A DNA stretch of 6,051 nucleotides, taken from Comamonadaceae bacterium (GTDB taxonomy: Bacteria > Pseudomonadota > Gammaproteobacteria > Burkholderiales > Burkholderiaceae_C). The notes below the pieces were generated by a model that saw nothing but the letters and a program-made list of their open reading frames with translations, did not search any database and was not told the DNA's origin. Positions 1 to 4,451 of the stretch are shown here, one piece after another; within the stretch, counting starts at the first letter, position 1; each line of letters starts with the position of its first letter. The stretch is taken from contig CANCDA010000149.1 of NCBI GenBank assembly GCA_947374705.1, forward strand, positions 1 to 6,051, read 5' to 3'. The position numbers were made by a program, and so were the translations under genes.

Positions 1-131
1 GGGCCGATGATGGCGCGGATTTCATGCTCCTTCACGTTGAAGGAGATGTCGGTCAGCGCCTTGACGCCACCAAAGCGCAAGGAAATATTTTTCACGTCGA
101 GGATCACATCCCCAATCTTTTTCTGGCTCAT
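1..131 (-). CDS. livG: LivG-like ABC transporter ATP-binding protein, N-terminal fragment
   Basis: This is the first 43 codons of an ABC ATPase that continues past base 1. It starts MSQKKIGDVILDVKNISLRF, followed by GGVKALTDISF and, at the edge, IRAIIGP, which is the strand leading straight into the Walker A loop (expected next: NGAGKT). The RFGGVxAL pattern is typical of LivG-type ATPases that energise Liv/HAAT importers for branched-chain amino acids, amides, dicarboxylates or aromatic acids at the inner membrane. The ATG (131-129) overlaps the TGA of the upstream acyl-CoA synthetase (130-128) as ATGA. No good Shine-Dalgarno precedes it, so translational coupling is likely. The catalytic parts lie outside the window, so the choice of LivG over another Liv-like ATPase, and the substrate, remain inferences. 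Confidence 0.85.
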   Translation of the reverse strand, partial: MSQKKIGDVILDVKNISLRFGGVKALTDISFNVKEHEIRAIIG

Positions 132-2074
132 GCTGCGGCTTTCACAGGGACGAATAACTTCGTGTCAGAGATCTTCAGGGTCGCGCTCACGCTTCCGCTG
201 CGGCCATCCTCGAACTTCACCACAGTTTCAATGAATTGCTCGGTTTTGCCGCCGTACAGCGCATCAACCAGCGGTTGATATCTGTCGGCAATGAAGCCAC
301 GCCGGACCTTGTTGGTGCGGGTGAGCTCGCCGTCATCGGCGTCCAGCTCCTTGTGCAGCACCAAGAAGCGACTGATCTGACTGCCTGCCAGCAACTCGTC
401 AGCAGCCAAGTCAGCATTAACCTTTTCCACACAACCTTGGATGAACTCATACACCTCCGGTTTTTGCGCTAGATCGGTATAGCCTGCGTAGGGCAGGTTG
501 CGACGCTCGGCCCAGTTGCCCACGGCGTCAAAGTCGATGTTGATCATCACGCAAACCTTTTCGCGCTGGTCGCCATAAGCCACCACCTCCTTGATTTGCG
601 GAAAGAACTTGAGTTTGTTCTCCACATACTTGGGCGCGAACATCGCACCATCAAAAGCCCCCCCCCTGATGCGGCCCACGTCTTTTACACGGTCAATGAT
701 CTTCAAGTGGCCGTGTGCGTCAATGAATCCCGCATCGCTGGTGCGGTACCAGCCATCCTCCGTGAGCACCTCGGCGGTGGCTTTGGGATTTTTGTAATAT
801 TCCTTGAGCAGTCCTTCGGACTTGACTAGAATTTCACCGTCGTCGGCGACCTTGATTTGCACCCCCTTGCAGGGCACGCCCACGGTGTCAGAACGGGCCT
901 CATTGTCAGGCTGTAAACAAACAAACATGGCCGTTTCGGTGGAGCCATAGAGTTGCTTGAGGTTGATGCCAATGGATCGATAAAAGCTAAACAAATCCGG
1001 GCCAATCGCTTCACCTGCGGTATAAGCCACACGCACTTGACTAAAGCCCAAACTGTTACGCAATGGGCCATACACACACAAATTGCCCAAACCGTAGCAC
1101 AAGGTGTTGAGTACGCCAACAGGCTTACCGCCCATGCGGCTTGGCCCCACACGCTGGGCAACGTCCATGAAATAGTGAAAGAGTTTGCGCTTGATGACTC
1201 CTGCATCTTCCATACGGATCATCACGTTGGTAAGCATGCTCTCGAACACACGCGGTGGCGCGAAGTAATAGGTGGGGCCAATTTCCTTGAGGTCAATCGC
1301 CACGGTACTGGCTGACTCAGGACAGTTCACCACATAGCCACACACGAGCCACTGCGCGTAGCTAAGGCAGTTTTGCCCGATCCAGGCCGGCGGCAGATAC
1401 GCCAGCACTTCCTCATGCTCAGTGAGATGGTCAAACTCGGCACCGGCTTGGGCGCGATCCGTCAGCGTGTGATGGGTGTGAACCACACCCTTGGGCTGAC
1501 CCGTGGTACCGGAGGTGAAAAATAAGGCCGCGACATCCGACGAATGACCCAGTTGAACTTGCTCGCTGAAAAAGTTCGGGTGCTGCGTGGCGAAAGCTTT
1601 GCCTGCGGTCAACAAATCATCGAACGCGCTCAGGCCGTTTACCTCGTAATTGCGCAAGCCACGAGGATCATCGTAAATGATGCGAGTCAACTGCGGACAT
1701 TGCTCACGCACTTCCAGCATTTTGTCGACTTGCTCCTGATCTTCCACCAAAGCAAAGTGCACCTCGGCGTTTTGAATCGGGAACACACATTCAGCGGCCA
1801 CGGAATCTTGGTACAGCGGCACGGGGATCGCGCCGAGCGACTGGGCAGCCAGCAAAGTTGCGTACAGACGCGGACGATTCGCCCCAATAACCACCATATG
1901 CTGGCCGCGCTGCAGCCCCGCCAGATGCAAGCCGCAGGCGACCGCTTTGACCAACTCGCTCATTTGAAGCCAGCTCAGGTTTTGCCAAATACCGTACTCT
2001 TTTTCGCGCATAGCGGGCGCAGTCGGGCGCTTGGCGGCGTGCTGCATGAGAAGTCGAGGAAAAGTCGTCTGCAT
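128..2074 (-). CDS. AMP-forming long-chain-type acyl-CoA synthetase (ANL superfamily)
   Basis: This 648-residue cytosolic enzyme is expected to adenylate a carboxylic acid with ATP and transfer it to coenzyme A. The phosphate-binding loop TSGTTGQPKG is at residues 187-196, the A5 motif YGSTE at 376-380, GWYRTSDAG at 441-449 with the ribose-binding Asp, the hinge segment DRVKD at 461-465, and the adenylation lysine of the C-terminal domain in GELTRTNKVRR (Lys589). Length and motif order fit the large FadD15/LACS-like group (COG1022) rather than short acetyl-CoA synthetases. The ATG at 2074 has AGGA seven bases upstream. The stop overlaps the next gene, a Liv-type ABC ATPase, so the product probably activates what that transporter imports. 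The substrate could be a fatty, aromatic or dicarboxylic acid and cannot be read from the sequence. Residues 471-474 (GGAF), encoded within a run of nine G, look like an insertion between the hinge and DGAMFAPKY. Confidence 0.93.
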   Translation of the reverse strand: MQTTFPRLLMQHAAKRPTAPAMREKEYGIWQNLSWLQMSELVKAVACGLHLAGLQRGQHMVVIGANRPRLYATLLAAQSLGAIPVPLYQDSVAAECVFPIQNAEVHFALVEDQEQVDKMLEVREQCPQLTRIIYDDPRGLRNYEVNGLSAFDDLLTAGKAFATQHPNFFSEQVQLGHSSDVAALFFTSGTTGQPKGVVHTHHTLTDRAQAGAEFDHLTEHEEVLAYLPPAWIGQNCLSYAQWLVCGYVVNCPESASTVAIDLKEIGPTYYFAPPRVFESMLTNVMIRMEDAGVIKRKLFHYFMDVAQRVGPSRMGGKPVGVLNTLCYGLGNLCVYGPLRNSLGFSQVRVAYTAGEAIGPDLFSFYRSIGINLKQLYGSTETAMFVCLQPDNEARSDTVGVPCKGVQIKVADDGEILVKSEGLLKEYYKNPKATAEVLTEDGWYRTSDAGFIDAHGHLKIIDRVKDVGRIRGGAFDGAMFAPKYVENKLKFFPQIKEVVAYGDQREKVCVMINIDFDAVGNWAERRNLPYAGYTDLAQKPEVYEFIQGCVEKVNADLAADELLAGSQISRFLVLHKELDADDGELTRTNKVRRGFIADRYQPLVDALYGGKTEQFIETVVKFEDGRSGSVSATLKISDTKLFVPVKAAA

Positions 2075-2136
2075 TCCGAAATCCTGATGAGGGTGAGCAA
2101 TGAACCGAACGCATCTTGCACCTTCATTTGACGTTA

Positions 2137-2156
2137 TGTTGTCATTACGACGACAA
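2137..2156. promoter_or_regulatory. inverted repeat TGTTGTC-N5-GACGACA, candidate Crp/Fnr-type operator
   Basis: The near-perfect palindrome TGTTGTC-ATTAC-GACGACA spans 2137-2155 with one mismatch between arms. Read slightly shifted, it is also TTGTC-N8-GACAA at 2139-2156 with perfect arms. Its size and spacing suit a dimeric helix-turn-helix protein of the Crp/Fnr family, one of which is encoded 53 bp downstream. It overlaps the spacer and -10 of the candidate regulator promoter, which would suit autorepression. It does not match the Fnr consensus TTGAT-N4-ATCAA. Assignment to the neighbouring regulator is an inference. Confidence 0.5.
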
Positions 2157-2157
2157 T

Positions 2158-2173
2158 CTAGGGTAGTCCCTAG
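2158..2173. repeat. perfect inverted repeat CTAGGG-TAGT-CCCTAG
   Basis: Six-base perfect arms are separated by four bases, and the repeat starts one base after the preceding palindrome ends. It lies just downstream of the candidate -10 for the Crp-like gene and within the upstream region of the acyl-CoA synthetase. A further GGGTA/TACCC pairing (2161-2165 with 2182-2186) overlaps it. It could be the site of a second regulator. As RNA the stem would have only six pairs and no following T-run, so it is not a terminator. Confidence 0.5.
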
Positions 2174-2208
2174 TAAGTGTTTACCCTTGCTTCACTCCTT
2201 TCCCGGTC

Positions 2209-2931
2209 ATGTCCTCAACGCCCACCCTGTTTCAACGTCGCCGCTCGCTCACCCCCGCTGAGTTAAGCGACATCCCTTGGCTGCAACACCTCTCGCCCGA
2301 CGAACAAGCGATTGCTTTGACCGATCTCACCATCAGCCAGGCACTGCCGGGGGATCTGATTTGTCGCGTCGGTCGCCCGGTCACCTACTGGTTTGGCGTG
2401 GTCGAGGGGCTGCTCAAAATGAGCACCGACAGCGCCGACGGCCAACCCATGACCTTCACCGGCGTGCCTCCCGGCGGCTGGTTTGGTGAGGGCACGGTAC
2501 TCAAGCGCGAAAGTTACCGCTACAACATCCAGGCCTTGCGCAAAAGCGAAGTGGCGGGCTTGCCGGTTGAGACCTTTCACCGCTTGCTAGACCACTCGCT
2601 AGGCTTCAACCGTTTTGTGATGAACCAGATCAACGAGCGGCTGGGGCAGTTCATCGCCGCACGCGAGATTGACCGCATGAACAACCCTGACCTGCGCGTA
2701 GCACGCAACTTGGCTGCGCTGTTCAACCCAGCCCTGTACCCCGGTGTGGGCGCGGTGCTTCGCATCACACAGCAAGAGCTGGCTTATCTGGTGGGCTTGT
2801 CGCGCCAGCGCGTGAATGAGGCGCTGACCACGCTGGAGGCACAGGGCGTGATTCGCGTGGAGTACGGCGGTGTTCGGGTGCTGGATTTGGCCGGTTTGCG
2901 CACGCGCAGCTTCAATGCGCAGGCGTCGTAG
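2209..2931 (+). CDS. Crp/Fnr-family transcriptional regulator
   Basis: This is a 240-residue DNA-binding regulator of the cyclic-nucleotide-receptor type. The N-terminal effector domain covers about residues 25-140 and includes the Gly-rich turn GGWFGEG (89-95) of the phosphate-binding cassette. A dimerisation helix follows at about 130-158. The C-terminal winged helix-turn-helix (about 160-228) contains ITQQELAYLVGLSRQRVNEA, with the recognition helix at about 198-210. Its only cysteine is Cys52, so it cannot carry an Fnr-type [4Fe-4S] cluster. In the cassette an Arg-Tyr pair (104-105) stands where Crp has Arg-Ser/Thr, so cAMP binding is doubtful and the effector is unknown. It diverges from the acyl-CoA synthetase/Liv operon, which it probably controls. 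The ATG at 2209 is the only sensible start, although no clear ribosome binding site precedes it. It ends with tandem stops, TAG then TGA. Confidence 0.92.
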   Translation: MSSTPTLFQRRRSLTPAELSDIPWLQHLSPDEQAIALTDLTISQALPGDLICRVGRPVTYWFGVVEGLLKMSTDSADGQPMTFTGVPPGGWFGEGTVLKRESYRYNIQALRKSEVAGLPVETFHRLLDHSLGFNRFVMNQINERLGQFIAAREIDRMNNPDLRVARNLAALFNPALYPGVGAVLRITQQELAYLVGLSRQRVNEALTTLEAQGVIRVEYGGVRVLDLAGLRTRSFNAQAS

Positions 2932-3074
2932 TGACCTACTGAATGGAGCAACGCAACACTTGACCTTGTTTCACGGGCCGCGCAAGCTGGCCTCGTTGAA
3001 TGCCGGCGGCATTCCCATCAAAGCGATGGCGCTGTGAAGACGTTTGGCTTCAGCGTTTCCAATGATGGTGTTGC
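2932..3074. other. gap between convergent genes, with a hairpin but no clear terminator
   Basis: This 143-bp stretch lies between the 3' ends of the Crp-like gene (plus) and brnA (minus). It holds the GAATGCC-GGC-GGCATTC hairpin at 2998-3014 and a short minus-strand reading frame at 2971-3078, both listed separately. No T-tract follows the hairpin on either strand, so an intrinsic terminator for the two converging transcripts is not evident. Confidence 0.5.
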
Positions 3075-3078
3075 TCAA
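2971..3078 (-). CDS. short unrecognised reading frame after brnA (or remnant C-terminus)
   Basis: On the minus strand, directly after brnA, a frame offset by one base from brnA reads LSNTIIGNAEAKRLHSAIAL then MGMPPAFNEASLRGP and stops at 2971-2973. A TTG at 3078 overlaps the TGA of brnA (TTGA), so a coupled 35-residue peptide is possible. An internal ATG could give only a 15-residue peptide. The composition (Ala/Leu-rich helix, then a Pro/Gly tail ending just before the stop) looks more like a genuine C-terminus than random DNA. I do not recognise the family. It could be the tail of a degraded gene whose 5' part was replaced by brnTA, or it could be chance. No Shine-Dalgarno was seen. Confidence 0.25.
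   Translation of the reverse strand: MSNTIIGNAEAKRLHSAIALMGMPPAFNEASLRGP
2998..3014. repeat. hairpin GAATGCC-GGC-GGCATTC
   Basis: A perfect seven-base inverted repeat with a three-base loop lies between the convergent Crp-like and brnA genes. It could stall or process either transcript, but neither strand has a U-run after it. On the minus strand it also encodes part of the MPPAF segment of the short reading frame. Confidence 0.45.
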
Positions 3079-3368
3079 ACAACCGAATGCGTTCGCAACC
3101 AATCTTTCAGCGCCGCATCCATGCGCGTCTGCCAGCCCTCACCGCTGGCCCGAAAGGCGGCGGTCACGTCGGGTGACAGGCGGATGGTGATGCGGTCTTT
3201 CACCACCTCGGCACGGGGGCGACCGCGTGGCCTGAGCATCGTATTGGCTGCCTTGGTGCCAAACAGCTCGGGTAGCACGTCCTTGGCTGGACGCGCACGC
3301 GCCATGTCCTGTGCCGTCCACTCGGGGTTGTCATGGTCAATCGATTCAGGGTTGGGTCGTTTTGGCAT
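3075..3368 (-). CDS. brnA: BrnA-family antitoxin
   Basis: This 97-residue antitoxin is expected to bind and neutralise BrnT and to repress the operon as part of the complex. The N-terminal toxin-binding part carries DNPEWTAQDMARARPAKDVL (13-32), then LPELFG. The C-terminal ribbon-helix-helix DNA-binding domain has the strand KDRITIRLSPDV (57-68) and the helices around AFRASGEGWQTRMDAALKDW (71-90); GxGWQTR is the family hallmark. The start ATG (3368-3366) lies inside brnT, giving a 23-bp overlap in another frame, and GAGAGGT (3383-3377) sits about nine bases upstream as its ribosome binding site. Toxin-first order and tight overlap are typical of BrnTA. Nothing in the protein suggests damage, so the antitoxin should be functional. 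Confidence 0.93.
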   Translation of the reverse strand: MPKRPNPESIDHDNPEWTAQDMARARPAKDVLPELFGTKAANTMLRPRGRPRAEVVKDRITIRLSPDVTAAFRASGEGWQTRMDAALKDWLRTHSVV

Positions 3369-3621
3369 AAAGTTTTACCTCTCGCGGGTTGGCTTTGCGA
3401 AGGCTGATGATGTGTAGCATGCCGTCGCGTGGCGTAAAAATAGTGACATACAGCCTCTCTGCGATGTAACCGATAGCCCGAAAGCGGCGCTCACCATAGT
3501 CTGCGCGGGTGTCTTCATCAATGAGTGCGGCTGTCCAGTCCAACTCCGACACCTCATTGAAATCCAAGCCACGTTCCTGGACGTTTCGCTCATTTTTCGA
3601 TGGATCAAAGCTCAGTTGCAT
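3346..3621 (-). CDS. brnT: BrnT-family ribonuclease toxin
   Basis: This is a 91-residue toxin of the RelE-like BrnT fold, known in the Brucella prototype to cleave RNA and arrest growth when unopposed. Visible family features are the start MQLSFDPSKNERNVQERGL, with FDPxKxxxN (5-13), then EDTRADYGERRFRAIG (36-51) and the C-terminal IISLRKANPREVKLY block (71-85), which carries the conserved Arg, Lys and Glu. An in-frame ATG six codons upstream (3639) is open, but the predicted transcript starts at about 3621, within the later ATG, so I place the start there. No Shine-Dalgarno precedes either ATG. The gene overlaps brnA by 23 bp and is transcribed first. It appears intact. The two genes share one operator-promoter. 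Confidence 0.9.
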   Translation of the reverse strand: MQLSFDPSKNERNVQERGLDFNEVSELDWTAALIDEDTRADYGERRFRAIGYIAERLYVTIFTPRDGMLHIISLRKANPREVKLYAKTTQP

Positions 3622-3649
3622 CGTATTTATTGTATGCATATTAAATACG
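3622..3649. promoter_or_regulatory. 28-bp inverted repeat, candidate BrnA operator
   Basis: On the minus strand it reads CGTATTTA-N12-TAAATACG with eight-base perfect arms. It covers the whole region between the -35 and the translation start of brnT, including the -10 hexamer, and has an inner TATGCATA palindrome at 3633-3640. BrnA antitoxins are ribbon-helix-helix autorepressors that bind inverted repeats at their own promoter, so this is the obvious operator. The binding itself is inferred. Confidence 0.65.
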
Positions 3650-3656
3650 GGGTCAA
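3629..3656 (-). promoter_or_regulatory. sigma-70 promoter of brnTA
   Basis: On the minus strand, TTGACC (3656-3651) and TACAAT (3634-3629) are separated by 16 bp. Each matches the consensus at five of six positions, the best hexamer pair I saw in the window. Transcription would begin about seven bases beyond the -10, at 3621-3622, which is the A of the brnT ATG or one base before it. The message would then be leaderless. Confidence 0.65.
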
Positions 3657-3788
3657 GTTGAAATTTTGGACTAAGGACTTGAGTACGCTCGATAGCTTCA
3701 GTGACGGCGGGTTTGGTGAACTTGAACCTGACGCAAAATCAAAAGAACAGTGCGCAAGCCTTGCGAGTGTTTTCAAGGAGGACTCGAC
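3650..3788 (+). promoter_or_regulatory. leader region of the ATPase remnant with strong ribosome binding site
   Basis: AAGGAGGA at 3775-3782 is a near-ideal Shine-Dalgarno, seven bases before the ATG at 3789, and it fixes that start over the open upstream ATG at 3750. Just before it, CGCAA-GCC-TTGCG (3753-3765) forms a small inverted repeat that could be an operator or a weak stem. No convincing -35/-10 pair was found for the plus strand. Confidence 0.5.
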
Positions 3789-4451
3789 ATGTATTTAAAA
3801 CGGCTGACGATCTCAAACTACAAAAGCTTTTTCGAGCCGAAAGAGTTCAATTTCGAACCCGGCTTCAACGTTCTTTTGGGCGGTAATTCCAGTGGGAAAA
3901 CGACGGTCTTGGAGGCCATCTGCTTTCACGAACAGCAAAACACGCCGCATCGCTCAATTCTCAACGCTACTGAGGTGGACACGTTGTTAGGGGGTGCGTC
4001 GGTTGCTGAGCGATGTTTTTCGGGGACTTTTGATGAGGTCAGAAAATTGGTGTCTCCTGGACAGGTGATGTTTGTTGGGCTTGGGGATCAGACTGGCCAT
4101 TACTTCACACAAGACACGCAACTCATCATGCAACGTCTAGCGAGTGAGGAGTTGAGGTTTGATGAAAAAATGGATCATTCGGCTGGTAGATTTGCAAGGC
4201 TGAGTTTTGAAAATTGGCCCTCGGTGTGGCGTCACCTGGGTGGTAGCACGACATTCCCCGGATTGCAGGTGCCTGTTTCAGATGCGGCTGAAATGCAAAT
4301 CAGCAACTTTGGCACAAGCGCAGGGGACTTGGATCAAATCTTTCAAAGATTGAGTAGCCGAATTTACAAATTTTCTTCAGAGCGTTCAGTTCAGCCTCGG
4401 TTCTCAAGAAAATACTTCGAACGTTCCTTCAGCTATTTGCCAGTTGGGTAG
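3789..4451 (+). pseudogene. truncated AAA ATPase (OLD/SMC-like), N-terminal remnant
   Basis: The 220-codon frame begins MYLKRLTISNYKSFFEPKEF and has a textbook Walker A, GGNSSGKTT (31-39), in the layout of AAA_15/AAA_21/OLD-type ATPases, which act in DNA repair, phage defence or with nuclease partners. A further family-like block, RIYKFSSERS, lies at 191-200. Members of these families usually run to 400-700 residues. Here the frame stops before any Walker B, signature or H-loop, so ATP hydrolysis is not expected. After about 4400 the frame reads a poor-looking tail, RFSRKYFERSFSYLPVG, while the next frame (+1) reads ENTSNVPSAICQL (4408-4446), which resembles the SNLPxxLxxL block that normally follows. 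This suggests a frameshift, then loss of the 3' two thirds. The end overlaps ugpQ head-on by 19 bp. Whether the stub is expressed is unknown, and which system it came from cannot be told. Confidence 0.75.

Larger units (their letters stand above)
2075..2208. promoter_or_regulatory. divergent intergenic control region (acyl-CoA synthetase / Crp-like regulator)
   Basis: This 134-bp spacer separates two divergent genes and must hold both start regions. It contains two adjacent inverted repeats (listed separately). For the plus-strand regulator, a plausible sigma-70 promoter is TTGACG at 2128-2133, an 18-bp gap, then GACAAT at 2152-2157, which is a moderate match. No equally good hexamer pair was seen for the minus strand. 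The regulator's ATG at 2209 lacks a recognisable Shine-Dalgarno, whereas the synthetase has AGGA close to its ATG. The regulator probably acts here on itself and on the uptake operon, but that is inferred only from the arrangement. Confidence 0.5.

Noticed and set aside
236..2131. Several open frames on the plus strand opposite the acyl-CoA synthetase (for example 1544-2131, 953-1315)
   Set aside because: They are antisense to a gene with full family motifs, lack ribosome binding sites and show no recognisable domain.
2139..2156. TTGTC-N8-GACAA as a classical Fnr or Crp box
   Set aside because: The half-sites and spacing differ from TTGAT-N4-ATCAA and TGTGA-N6-TCACA, so it is kept as a candidate operator for an unspecified family member only.
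2998..3014. Hairpin as an intrinsic terminator for the Crp-like gene or for brnTA
   Set aside because: No T-run follows on either strand and the stem is only seven pairs, so it is listed only as a hairpin.
3034..3417. Plus-strand open frame of 127 codons across the brnA region
   Set aside because: It is the reverse of brnA, whose ribbon-helix-helix motif and overlap with brnT are convincing; no domain is visible in the plus frame.
3750..3788. Upstream ATG at 3750 as the start of the ATPase
   Set aside because: The extension (RKPCECFQGG) is not family-like, and the near-ideal Shine-Dalgarno at 3775-3782 is correctly spaced for the ATG at 3789.
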